Below, piece by piece: positions 48,265 through 58,245 of a DNA stretch of 64,000 bases; the first letter of the stretch is position 1, and every line of letters starts with the position of its first letter. The stretch spans positions 7,054,001 to 7,118,000 of the forward strand of contig JAEMBT020000005.1 of NCBI GenBank assembly GCA_018873245.2. The letters run 5' to 3'. The position numbers and the translations under genes were made by a program. Source of the DNA: Archegozetes longisetosus. Taxonomy: Eukaryota; Arthropoda; Arachnida; Sarcoptiformes; Trhypochthoniidae. The notes under the pieces are model-generated. The model saw nothing but the letters and a program-made list of their open reading frames with translations, did no database searches and was not told where the DNA came from.

Positions 48265-51200
48265 ATGTCTTTGCCGGGTGAATTTCGTATAGACTGGGAA
48301 ATAATTGATAGATATGAAGGTTTCAGTCGTAGATTCGGAATGAAAACTTATAATGCTAAAGTTAAATGTACTTACAATACTGGAAATAATGAAATAAACA
48401 TTGAAAGTGTTATAATTCAATTGGAAATTACTTTGAATTCTATTATACATCGACTACTGAGAGCGGCAAAAGACGACGACTATGTTCGAATTGCGCTTCG
48501 CAATCAGTCTCTCGACTACGATATCTTCACACCTTTCAGAAGGATACAAGATTTTACAAGTGAAACTCTTTTGAATGAAATCATAAAAGTCAGTCAGTCA
48601 AAAAGAGATTTTCTGATGAACGGTTTGATAGAAGTTGACATAATACATGTTCGACAAAACGGAGTTGGCGGATCAAGAAATAGATATAATTTGATCAATA
48701 TTGGGAAGTGGAGACAAAATTCTAAAAAACTTGTTCAAACAGTTAGTGATGGTTATTGTGTTGCGCGCTCAATTGTTGTTGCTAAAGCATATGAAGACGG
48801 TATCAAAGGTTTAGAATGGAGAAGAATTAGAGCTGATTTGAGACAAATTCAGTATAAAAGAGCTGTAGAATTGTGTAAAAAAGCTGAGGTGACTGTCACA
48901 GATACTGGCGTAAAGTTTGAAGATTTCAGTAAGTTTCAAAATGTTTTATCGCCCGAATACCAACTTGTAGTTGTGACAGCATCAAAATCTTATTATTATG
49001 TTGGACCTCAAGCAGAAAAGCAACTTTATCTGTTCATGTCGGAAAATCATTGTGATGCACTATTGAGCATTAGGGCTTTTCTTGGTTGCGATCATTTCTG
49101 CAAAAAGTGTTTGAAGGGTTTCACTGGTAGAACGAGTCACTGTTGCGACGGAATATGCAAATACTGTTATGATACAAATCAATGTAGAACTGGAGTGACA
49201 CTAGTTAGGTGCAATGAATGCAACCGAGAATTCGCAAATGAAGTCTGCTTCAAAAAGCATAAGGATAAAACGAAAATTTGTCCTAAAATATGGAAGTGCA
49301 GTCATTGTTCAAAAACTTTAAAAACAAAAGTTCATCACTGTGGGAAGTACAAGTGCCGGATTTGTAAAGTTCTGGTTCCTTTTTCTGGACATCATTGTTT
49401 CATTATGTCGAACGACAAGATCAAAATAATGAAAGAAGATCAGTTACCCAAGATTTTTATATTTTACGATTTCGAGAGCCAACAAATACCACAGAAAATG
49501 AATGAGTATATACACAAACCAAATTTATGTGTCGTCAACGTTACCTGTGACGAGTGTTGGGACCCAGAATCGAGAGATAGAAAGAATATTTGGTGTCAAT
49601 TCTGTGGCAAAAGGAATATGTGTTCAAAGGATCGAATACTGTGAGAGATTTCAACATATTCATTTTTGAAACTTATGCTAATTTTGTCAAAGAGAAAAAG
49701 ATGTACATGAAACTGAAATCAGACATTAAAATATATGTAATTGCTCATAACAGTAGAGGATACGATTCTCAATTTATACTAAAATATTGTGTGAACAATA
49801 GAATGACTCCTAGTGTAATAAGGAAAGGAACTAAAATTCTCTCAATGAGAATTAAAAACATAAAGTTTATAGATTCGCTCTCATTTCTACCGATGCCTCT
49901 CAGGAAACTTCCTCAGACTTTTGGTTTGGAATCTCAAGTAGAAAAAGGTGTTTTTCCGTTTTACTTCAATAAGCCTGGTAACGAAAATTATGTTGGTGAA
50001 TGGCCGGCAATCGAGTATTATGATGCTGATTACATGATCGAAAAAGAAAGAGAAAAATTTCTTGAATGGTACGATGAGCAAAAACATAAAGAATTCAAAT
50101 TCGATTCGGAAATATTAAAATATTGCAAATCCGATGTTGATATATTAATGAGATGTATGATGACATTTAGACAGATATTCCAAAGTGTGTCAGAAATCGA
50201 TCCACTTTGTCGTTCAATAACGATTGCTCAGAGCTGTATGGAAGTATTCAAGACTAATTATCTCAAACCAAATCAGATAGCTATTTATCCTCCTAATGGA
50301 TATGAACCTAGAAGAAAGTCGTCATATGTAGGAAGTGCATGGCTCGATTATGTAGAACAAACTGAGAAGGTTTTTATCAGACGAGAAATAAAAATTGGCA
50401 GATATTACGTCGACGGATTAATTGAAGATCAGAAGAAGATATTTGAATTTTACGGAGATTTGTGGCATGGATGTAGAGAATGTTATCCAACGAAGCGATC
50501 AACTATACACAACCCTTTCAATGGTCTTTCAATGGAATATTTATACCAACAGCTCGAGCAGAAAGAAGAGTACTTGAAGACCCGAGGCTATCAACTGATA
50601 ACTATGTGGGAATGCAAATTGAAATCAATGAGAAAGAAAGATAAGGCTTTGGATAATTTTTTCATTGATCATGTCAATCATTTGAAGGATAAAAAGCAGA
50701 GACCACCATTAGATCCTCGAGATAGCTTTTTCGGAGGTCGATGTAACGCATCAAAATTATATCATTGTTGCGATGGAGATGAAAAAATATTTTATATGGA
50801 TTTTACTTCTCTTTACCCATACGTTGTAAAGAGAAAAAGTATCCTATTGGTCATCCAATTAGAATAGTCAAAGATTTCGATACGAATATTTCCCATTATG
50901 ATGGTTTTATATTCTGCAAAATTTTACCGCCAACCAATCTATATTTCGCTGTTTTACCGGTCCGATTGAGAAATAGATTAATGTTTCCCTTGTGCTACAA
51001 ATGTGCTCAGACAGAAAAATTGGACAAGTGCGATCATAGCGATGATGAAAGAAGTATAGTAGGCACATGGACTACAATGGAAATAAAGAAATCTTTGGAG
51101 AAAAATTATAAAATTATAGAAGTCTATGAAGTCTGGCATTTTCCTGAGCTAAAGCCTCAGAATCTAAATGATACTGGCCTATTCACAGACTTCATAAATG

Positions 51201-52188
51201 CGTATATAAAGTTAAAAGTTGAAGCTAGCGGCTGGCCAAGGAATGACATGACTGACACAGAAAAAGACGACTATATCAAACTGTATGAAGAAAAAGAAAA
51301 TATCAAATTAGATAAAGATTGTATCAAATATAACCCGGGAATGAGAGCTCTAGGAAAACTAGTTGTCGTCAGCTTTTGGGGTAAATTCGGACAGAGTTAT
51401 AACCTGAATAAAACTCAATACATTACAGAACCACAAGAATTTTTTAAACTACTATCAGATAATACTGTTTCCGTAACCGATGCTCTACTGATTTCTGATG
51501 AGACACTACAAGTTACTTTCGAGAAGGAAGAAAATTACATTGAATCTCCGTCTCATTCTAGTATTTTTATTGCATCTTGGGTCACTTCATATGCAAGACT
51601 TGAATTGTTTGAATTGCTTGATAAGTTGAAAGAAAGGATTTTGTACTTTGATACAGACTCTATAATATTCTACGCTCGACCAGGTGATTATATTCCCGAA
51701 ACGGGGAATTCATAGGTGACTTGACTAATGAAATAACAACACCGGAAGAACCGGATGCTTATATAACAAAATTTGCCTCGTGCGGAAGTAAAAATTACGC
51801 CTACGAAGCTTATTATCCAAATTCAGGCATAAGGAAATACTTTTGCAAAGTGAAAGGCTTATCACTGAATTTTATAGCTTCCAATATTGTCAATTTCGAA
51901 GCCATGAAGCGTCTGATAGATGATGCGATAAGACATCAAAGGAGTATCCGTGAAAATAACGATGATCAAAGTAAAGTAGTAGCAGGAGGAGCACCACCAC
52001 CACCACCACCACCACCACCACCTCCACCACCGTCACCAATCGTACTGGACGTACCACAGAAAACTATAACTGTTTCACCGTTTCTCGAGCTGATGACAAA
52101 GGAAATTAGGAAAAAATATCGATTCGTTTACGATAAAAGAATAATAAAACCGCATGATTATACAACAATTCCTTTTGGTTATAGATAG
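48265..52188 (+). CDS. Protein-primed DNA polymerase B (Polinton), three frame breaks
   Basis: Replicates the linear element using a terminal protein. ATG at 48265. The N-terminal third ends in a Cys/His-rich region (about 49087-49400, many CxxC pairs). The 3'-5' exonuclease follows: Exo I FYDFES, Exo II NSRGYDSQF, Exo III YCKSDVDIL. Palm motifs: A DFTSLYP (about 50800), B SFWGKFGQ (about 51370), C DTDS (about 51650). The C-terminus contains a 12-proline run (CCA microsatellite, about 51990-52030), an unusual insertion. The frame steps by one missing base at about 49613 (A-run), 50830 (A-run) and 51704 (G-run). All catalytic residues are present on the pieces. About 1,300 residues in total, normal for Polinton PolB. 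Confidence 0.92.
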
Positions 52189-52199
52189 TCGGCCCGGCA

Positions 52200-52269
52200 T
52201 ATGCCTTCGGCATAGTATATGGCGAAGCCATAGTGTATGGCGTAGCCATAATATACGGCTACGCCGTAT
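52200..52269 (+). terminator. Array of four perfect hairpins after PolB
   Basis: Four consecutive palindromes with 3-nt loops: 52200-52214 (TATGCC-TTC-GGCATA), 52218-52232 (TATGGC-GAA-GCCATA), 52236-52250 (TATGGC-GTA-GCCATA) and 52253-52269 (ATACGGC-TAC-GCCGTAT). Spacing is 17-18 bp. They start 12 bp after the PolB stop and are GC-rich against an AT-rich background. Probably a 3'-end RNA structure; not a bacterial-type terminator because no U-run follows directly (a TTTTTT lies at 52272). Role is inference. Confidence 0.45.
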
Positions 52270-52419
52270 GATTTTTTGTTGTTTCAATATATTCTCATAG
52301 ATGTCAACAGATATTACTTTTGTATAGATTTTGCGCAAAAAAAATTGGAAAATGCTTGGACGTTCGGCGTTCAATCGACTTGTATCATTTAGTTCTCACT
52401 ATCGTGTACGAGAACGAGC

Positions 52420-53397
52420 ATGTCAGCTGAATACATCAGACACGAGTTACTACGACATCATTCTGTCAGAGCTAGTACTTTTCAGAGTTGGAATCATGGC
52501 AATATTGACTATCACAGATTGGTGTCTGCTGGATTTTATTACGAATCTCACAGGGATGAAATCATTTGCTTCAGCTGCAACATCAGGATCCCCGGTTCGG
52601 TTTCATCAACACATCCGTTTTTGATGCATCGATCACAATCACCAAATTGTCCATTTCTCAAAGGAATTGATCTTTCCATCAATCGTTTGGCTCTTGGAAG
52701 TTCACCAACTCCGTTGGCAGTTTCACTTGCTCCTTCGAGAGAAATCAGAAATCTTGAAGAAAATTTTGATTCCGTTGTTTCATGCGATTTAGAAAGACCT
52801 CCGACTAGAGAAATTAGAAGACCTCATTTTTCGGGAAACGGAAGTTTGCAAGAAATTGAAGCCTATTACAAGTCGCCAATTAAGATTCCAGCTACTGATA
52901 GGCCTAATTCAATCATTTCTATTGAAAGTTTCTTTCAAATGATGAAAAATAGAAACAGAAGATTGGAATCCTTTCGTGTTAATGAATGGCCTCTCACAGC
53001 TCCACACCCTGAAATTATGGCAGAAGCAGGATTTTTCTATTGTCTACTCAATGATCACGTTCAATGTGCTTTTTGTCGATGTGTCATTGGTGGATGGAAT
53101 AGAGAATCGGATCCATTTGAAGTTCATCGAGAAATATTTCCACAGTGCCAATACATTCAACAAATTCTATCCAGTGATGTTCAAATAATTGCGGAATTTG
53201 AAAACAAACGCCACGAATCCCGAAATTCAATTACTTTGGAAAGTAGCCTGGTGTGTAAAATCTGTTTCGATAACGAAGTTTCTGTGAGATTCAACTGTAA
53301 ACATGTTGTGACATGCAAAGACTGCTCTGTTAGACTTATTCATTGTCCTATTTGTCGCTCTCTCATAAAGAGGCGTTACGATGTAATTTTGAGCTAA
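52420..53397 (+). CDS. Inhibitor of apoptosis (IAP), two BIR domains and RING
   Basis: 325 residues, intact. BIR1 about residues 17-81 (RASTFQSW ... AGFYYESHRDEIICFSC ... H ... C). BIR2 about 178-250 (RLESFRVNEWP ... AGFFYCLLNDHVQCAFC ... DPFEVH ... C). C-terminal RING about 277-320 (CKICFDNEVSVRF, HVVTCKDC, CPICR), the arrangement of baculovirus and insect IAPs. Family members bind caspases or IAP antagonists through BIRs and ubiquitinate through RING, in the cytosol. Uninterrupted by introns, placed between PolB and ATPase on the same strand, so carried as cargo by the element. BIR1 is divergent after CFSC (IRIPGSVSS instead of the usual Trp-containing turn). Confidence 0.92.
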   Translation: MSAEYIRHELLRHHSVRASTFQSWNHGNIDYHRLVSAGFYYESHRDEIICFSCNIRIPGSVSSTHPFLMHRSQSPNCPFLKGIDLSINRLALGSSPTPLAVSLAPSREIRNLEENFDSVVSCDLERPPTREIRRPHFSGNGSLQEIEAYYKSPIKIPATDRPNSIISIESFFQMMKNRNRRLESFRVNEWPLTAPHPEIMAEAGFFYCLLNDHVQCAFCRCVIGGWNRESDPFEVHREIFPQCQYIQQILSSDVQIIAEFENKRHESRNSITLESSLVCKICFDNEVSVRFNCKHVVTCKDCSVRLIHCPICRSLIKRRYDVILS

Positions 53398-53458
53398 AAT
53401 TTTTGAGCTAATAAAACTTATTTAGAATTTTACAAACGGTCTTATTCATTATCTGAAG

Positions 53459-54157
53459 ATGAACGAAAACATCAACTCAAAGTTTCTTAAATTTAGACAT
53501 CCTTTCACGTGTATTGTTTCAGGACCAAGCTTTAGCGGAAAGACTATTCTTGTAAGAAGAATACTCAAGAATTATAAGGATTCTTTCGAAATTGATGTCA
53601 AAGATAAATTAAAAGTGATATGGTGCTATGGACAGTATCAAAATTTATACAAAGAATCAATTAGTGATGATGTTGACGTGAAGTATTTTGATTATTTGAT
53701 AAAGCCCGAAGAAGTTTTGCTTCTGAAACCTCACATAATTGTGATTGATGATATGATGACTGAAATGACGAAAAGTTCCGAAATGAGTGATCTATTTACA
53801 AAAGGGAGTCATCACTTGAATGTTAGCGTCTTCTTTATAGTGCAAAATATTTTTCATCAAGGAAAAGAGATGAGAAATATCAACCTGAATAGTCAATACA
53901 TGATTCTAATGAAAAGCTTCAGGAATAGCAGCCAAATAAAGCATTTAGAATATCAACTTTTCGGCGAAAAGACTAAAACATTCCAGAAAATTTTTGCTGA
54001 TGCAACCTCGAAGCCTTTCAGCTACTTGTTAATTGATTTGAAACCTGACACACCAGACGAGTTTCGCTTTCGTACAAGAATCACAGAGGAGGAACTACCG
54101 CCGGAACTTAAGATCAGGACGCGTTTTGCGCCCCATTACTATGTTAGGAAAGAGTGA
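53459..54157 (+). CDS. DNA-packaging ATPase (FtsK/HerA superfamily)
   Basis: 232 residues, intact, ATG at 53459. Walker A GPSFSGKT at about residues 22-29, Walker B HIIVIDDM at about 93-100, followed by a conserved Q/N sensor region (FFIVQNIFHQGK). The length fits Polinton packaging ATPases, which pump the element's DNA into the capsid. A poly(A)-type AATAAA at about 53411 separates it from the IAP gene. Confidence 0.9.
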   Translation: MNENINSKFLKFRHPFTCIVSGPSFSGKTILVRRILKNYKDSFEIDVKDKLKVIWCYGQYQNLYKESISDDVDVKYFDYLIKPEEVLLLKPHIIVIDDMMTEMTKSSEMSDLFTKGSHHLNVSVFFIVQNIFHQGKEMRNINLNSQYMILMKSFRNSSQIKHLEYQLFGEKTKTFQKIFADATSKPFSYLLIDLKPDTPDEFRFRTRITEEELPPELKIRTRFAPHYYVRKE

Positions 54158-54242
54158 TTCGTTTTTCAAGATATAAATTCACGAAGAAGTTAAATATTTG
54201 CTTATTTAAAAGGTAATCATTGAACAGTCAACTTCGTAGAAA

Positions 54243-54605
54243 ATGTCCAAATCGGTGAAAAGGACTATAGACTTTTTGACTTTATTAGCAAAAATCAAAG
54301 ACCCTAAGAAGAGAAATTTGATACTTAAAGAGATAAGTAGTGATAAAGTTTTGTTCAATTCTCTTTCAGAATTGGCTCACAATTATATTAAAGGGAATAT
54401 TCCGGTCAAATCTACTCAAAAGAGAAAATTGAAACGTCACGCAAGAGTACTTAAAGCTTTGGATTGCCCTAAAACGGCAAAGTGTGCTTCCAAGAGGAAA
54501 AAAGTTATTGAGCAAACTGGTGGTATATTACCAATTCTAATACCGGCTGCTGCTGCTGCATTAGGCCATCTTTCCGGAGCAATTATTAGAAAAGTTATGA
54601 AGTAA
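54243..54605 (+). CDS. Small basic virion-type protein (pX-like)
   Basis: 120 residues. The N-terminal half is helical (FLTLLAKIKDPKKRNLILKEI), then SELAHNYIKGNIPV, a Lys/Arg-rich middle (KRKLKRHARVLKAL, KCASKRKKVIEQ), then TGGILPILIPAAAAALGHL as a hydrophobic end. This pattern (basic helix, KxKKxxxxQxGG, hydrophobic tail) recurs in a conserved small Polinton/adintovirus gene next to the ATPase; comparison with adenovirus core peptide pX is tentative. Two bases separate it from the next ATG. Confidence 0.65.
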   Translation: MSKSVKRTIDFLTLLAKIKDPKKRNLILKEISSDKVLFNSLSELAHNYIKGNIPVKSTQKRKLKRHARVLKALDCPKTAKCASKRKKVIEQTGGILPILIPAAAAALGHLSGAIIRKVMK

Positions 54606-54606
54606 A

Positions 54607-55338
54607 ATGAGTGTTAGAAAAATGGTTGCGATGCCTGCTGAATTGGAGAGTGTAAATATCGTTGAGAGTGATTCTGTAAAAGCCAATGAATCAGGGGCTG
54701 GAATTAGTTTACCTACAAGTGAACAGAATGCTCGTATTGCCAGTAGTAGCAATACAAAACGACCAAAGAAAATTATAACTCAGACTAATAAAATTATTAA
54801 TATTATGAAGATTCTACTCAAACTGGCGAAAATCAATGCGTACGATATTGTTGGTAGAGTGAGAAACAAGAGCGGAGATTTCGTTAAAGACAGTGATTTA
54901 GTAGCTTTAATCAGTCATGCAATGACTGATGGAAAATTTCTTGCGGGACAAAATGAATTTGTATCATTGTTGCACGAAGCCAAAGTTGAACCAGAACTCA
55001 TTATCAATGAGAACATTAAAATGAAATTATTGAATATTTATAATAATATAAGTAATAATGCGGATGACGATTATATAAATTTATCAGATGTTACAAAACC
55101 TATAATTCGACCTAAGATACAGAATAGAGAAGGGACGACGAATAAAGACGAAAGAACAATCTTGAAACGAAGGCGCATGCGTGAAACTGATGTAAAAAGT
55201 TCAGAAGAAGAAGATAGTCCGGTCAAAAGAAGAAGAAAAACTTGGGAAACATTTGATGTTAACAGTGACGACAACGAAAATTTGAATAAGAGAAATTTCG
55301 ATTTACCAGTAAATTGGGAATCAGAACCTCACGAATAA
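54607..55338 (+). CDS. Polinton protein of unknown function (MSVRKMV start)
   Basis: 243 residues, starts one base after the previous stop codon. Begins MSVRKMVAMP, a start shared by the gene that often follows the pX-like gene in Polintons. A middle helical segment (INIMKILLKLAKINAYDIVGRV ... LVALISHAMTDGKFLAGQNEF) is followed by a disordered C-terminus with two basic clusters (KRRRMR, KRRRKTW) and acidic Ser/Glu runs, suggesting nucleic-acid or nuclear contact. No enzyme motif seen. Confidence 0.6.
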   Translation: MSVRKMVAMPAELESVNIVESDSVKANESGAGISLPTSEQNARIASSSNTKRPKKIITQTNKIINIMKILLKLAKINAYDIVGRVRNKSGDFVKDSDLVALISHAMTDGKFLAGQNEFVSLLHEAKVEPELIINENIKMKLLNIYNNISNNADDDYINLSDVTKPIIRPKIQNREGTTNKDERTILKRRRMRETDVKSSEEEDSPVKRRRKTWETFDVNSDDNENLNKRNFDLPVNWESEPHE

Positions 55339-55341
55339 AAT

Positions 55342-56453
55342 ATGGACGACTTTACTGAATATCTTGATAAATTATATTATGACTTGAAACATCCTGCTTC
55401 GTACGGAAGTGCAGAGACTTTGTTCAAGTTTGCTAAAATTAAATTTCCAACATTAAAATTAAGTGACGTGAACAAGTGGCTATCGGGTCAAATTTCTTAT
55501 ACTTTGCATCGTCCAGCAAGAAAAAACTTTGTACGAAATAAGATTTATGTGAGTCATATTGATGAGCAGTTTCAAGCGGATTTAGTCGATATGCAAGAAT
55601 TTTCTAGACAAAATAGAGGATACAAATATCTTTTAACAGTAATTGATTGTCTAAGCAAATATTTATGGGTTTTCCCATTGAAATCAAAGTCTTCGACTAG
55701 TATAATTGAGTGTTTCAAAAGATTTTCCGTGAAAGAAAGCCAATGAAAATTCAAACGGATAGAGGAAAAGAATTCAATAATGCTGAATTCAAATCGTTCT
55801 GTCAATCTATGAAGGTAAAATATTTTACCTCTCAAGACGTTAAAATCAAATGTAGCGTGATTGAACGAGTTAATAGAACTTTGAAAGATAAAATGTTTCG
55901 CTACTTCACAGCACAAGGAACAAGAAACTATATAGATATACTCGAAGACTTGGTTGATTCTTATAATAAGAGATGGCACAGATCTATAAAAATGAGGCCG
56001 ATAGATGTAGATGAATCGAATGAAAGGCTGGTATTCCAAAACTTATATGGTGTGAAAAGTTTGAAAGAAATTTATTTTAAGAAACAACGTGAAAAAAATC
56101 AGTTGAACATTGGAACTACAGTAAGAAAGAAGTATGATTTATCGAAATTCGATAGAGGATATTATCCCAATTGGACAGATCAAACTTTTACAGTAGCTGA
56201 AAACTTGAGAAAACTTGGAAAAGCGCAATATACAATAAAAGATTTCAAAGGTTCTGAATCAGATAGACGCTATTATCGAGAAGAATTACAACCTGTGAGT
56301 GCTGGAATTGCTTATCGTGTTGAAAAAGTAATCCGAAAACGAGTAAGAAACAATATTCTCGAATATTTTGTAAAATGGATGAATTATCCTCAGAGCGAGA
56401 ATTCATGGATTCCAGCAAAAGATCTCTTCAAATTGCACGAGAAGACGTCATGA
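55342..56453 (+). CDS. Retroviral-type integrase with chromodomain, one frame break
   Basis: Inserts the element and makes the 6-bp duplication seen here. N-terminal zinc-less region with WLSGQ.SYTLHRP; rve core with DLVDM (first Asp), QTDRGKEF (second Asp) and SVIERVNRTLK (Glu), the DDE triad; C-terminal chromodomain YRVEKVIRKR ... EYFVKWMNYPQSENSW. The frame shifts by one missing base in an A-run at about 55717-55720, between the first and second Asp. It ends in an ATGA overlap with the next gene. Confidence 0.92.
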
Positions 56454-56722
56454 AAACTGAGAATTCTGAGGGTTTCAGGCAAAAGAATAATATTGGCTGG
56501 TTCACTGATTGTTCCACTCCCACTGCGAACGAAGTAATATATTTATCTCAAGTTATTGTCATACTTGTGGTAATGGTAACTTCTTTGTATAATCTAAGCA
56601 TGAAAAAAGGTGACGAAAGTTTATGGACCGCCTTGCTAACGAGTTGTCTAGGCTATATGTTACCGAACCCAAAAATAAAAAGAAATCATTCCAACCATAG
56701 TGATAATCATTCTCCGTCATGA
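56450..56722 (+). CDS. Small TM protein (Polinton)
   Basis: 90 residues, ATG at 56450 overlapping the integrase stop (ATGA). A polar N-terminus, one TM (VIYLSQVIVILVVMVTSLY), then SLWTALLTSCLGYMLPNPKIK, a motif shared by small membrane proteins in animal Polintons, and a His/Asn tail. It ends in another ATGA overlap with the penton frame. Role unknown. Confidence 0.65.
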   Translation: MKTENSEGFRQKNNIGWFTDCSTPTANEVIYLSQVIVILVVMVTSLYNLSMKKGDESLWTALLTSCLGYMLPNPKIKRNHSNHSDNHSPS

Positions 56723-57817
56723 AACCATGCATGAAGGTTGGCTTTCTAATATTTGAAATTTTTGCTTTGTCTATTGTATTGGTTTTTCTTATTGTAAAAT
56801 TCAATATAAGTTATAATAATAAAAGAAATTTGAAAAGATTTTGTGGTGTAGAAAATTACTCGGACTTCACAATGGATACTGCAAATGATTCGTTTTATAT
56901 TCATCTATTCAGCAATGTTGAAAGTCCTCAAAGTCATAGGAATAATACAGTTGCAAATTTTGTAACTAAACTTCCCGAGAAAATAAAATTGAATTCTGAA
57001 TGGGAAGTTGGATTAGCGGAAATGAGTTACACTAAATCATGGTTCAACATAAGGTCTGATTATAATTTAAGTATATTTTCGAATAAAGGAGAATATTTCC
57101 ATACAGATGAAGCAATACTTCGAAAAGGATATTATCCTTCTATTGACCTATTGATTTCAGAAATAAACAAAAAGCTTAGAAATTTTGGAAAAATCATTTT
57201 CAAAGATGTGATGAAAAGAGCACCATCGTTGAGATACGATCCTATTTATAACCGATTATTCATAATAAATGGAATATCTGTCAAGAACGACTCTTTTTCT
57301 ATCCAGCACTCCCTGAAGAACTGGAGCTCATGCTAGGATTAAGAAATGAAACCACTGGAGGGCTTATTTCCTATTTTCATGATGAAGAAAGTGGAAAACT
57401 TTTAGCAGATAATGAAGTCAAATTGAATCGTAATATTTCATATGATAATCCATCGGGTGATAACGTTTACCCGGTAGAATTCGAGGCTCCGTTTCCAGTT
57501 CAATTCAATGTTAGTGAGCTTCATATATTGGTTTACTGCTCTATAGTCAAACCTGTTTTGACCGGGAATATGCAGACTAATTTATTACGTCAGGTGGAAA
57601 TCCCTCGGAAGATTAAATTTGGTGAACAGTGTCTTTTGCGTTTCTTGGAACCTTTTATCATTCAATTGTTAGTCATGAATTTGATACCATTGAAATCGAT
57701 ATAAAAGACGACATCGGGGAAACTATTCCATTTGATTTTGGCCGTTCAACTGTGACACTCCATTTCCGTAAAAGACCAAAAGATGGGCTCAAATCCCTTC
57801 ACAACCTATTACGTTAA
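56719..57817 (+). CDS. Penton-like minor capsid protein, two frame breaks
   Basis: Single-jelly-roll vertex protein. From the ATG at 56872 it reads like Polinton pentons: DSFYIHLFSNVES, LPEKIKLNSEWEVGLAEMSY, and near the C-terminus DDIGETIPFDFGRSTVTLHFRKR. The frame is also open back to an ATG at 56719 (ATGA overlap), adding 51 residues with a TM segment (VGFLIFEIFALSIVLVFLIV); that part may be a separate short membrane protein whose stop is lost, or a real N-terminal anchor. One-base losses at the T-runs near 57294-57298 and 57633-57636 split it into three frames. Confidence 0.8.
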
Positions 57818-58122
57818 CCAAGCAGGATCTGGCATTGCAGGATATTCTGGCGTAAGATACCAAAAAGGGCATGGTTTTTCGGTCGCCTCCTTTCTGGAGC
57901 TGTTATGCCTATCCTCAAATATCTTGGTAAAAAGCTTTAAATACAGGTATAAATATTGGTACAGACTTACTTCAAGGAGACAATTTCAAGACAGCAATGA
58001 AGAAGAGACTTAAAAACACAGGTCTAGATATCGCAGAAGATGCATTAGAAAAAGTGCGGAACTTTAGACAAAGCGGGTCTGGCAGAAAGAGAAAAGTGCT
58101 CGGAAACGGATATCAAATATAA
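57783..58122 (+). CDS. Membrane-active minor virion protein (YQxGHG type), two frame breaks
   Basis: ATG at 57783 inside the end of the penton frame. Starts with a Gly/Tyr-rich segment (TTYYVNQAGSGIAGYSGVRY) then QKGHGF, the hallmark of a small Polinton protein likened to adenovirus pVI/pX-type membrane-lytic proteins, followed by an amphipathic helical region and a basic GRKRK tail with stop at 58120. The frame steps by one base at the T-run near 57875 and the A-run near 57930. Confidence 0.65.
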
Positions 58123-58245
58123 AGAACGTCAAAAGAAGAAAGCCTTCATTGTTACAACTGCGAGCGTTGGCAGAAGGTCGCAAAGCTCTTGAAAAAGAAG
58201 AATTATCAAAAGAAATAAGAAATCGAAATTGTCTTTATTTGAATA
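58123..58245 (+). other. Short conserved-looking frame, possible remnant ORF
   Basis: One frame encodes KPSLLQLRALAEGRKALEKE, then LSKEIRN. It has the look of a conserved (L)xALAxGRxAL motif of small virion proteins, but there is no ATG and it runs into the MCP start. Possibly the C-terminus of a gene broken by base loss. Confidence 0.25.

Noticed and set aside
49600-49650. Programmed -1 frameshift in PolB
   Set aside because: No canonical slippery heptamer, and similar one-base steps occur in unrelated host genes; a missing base is simpler.
52200-52269. Rho-independent bacterial terminator
   Set aside because: The element is eukaryotic and the hairpins form a series with no U-run directly after the last stem; recorded instead as an unexplained hairpin array.
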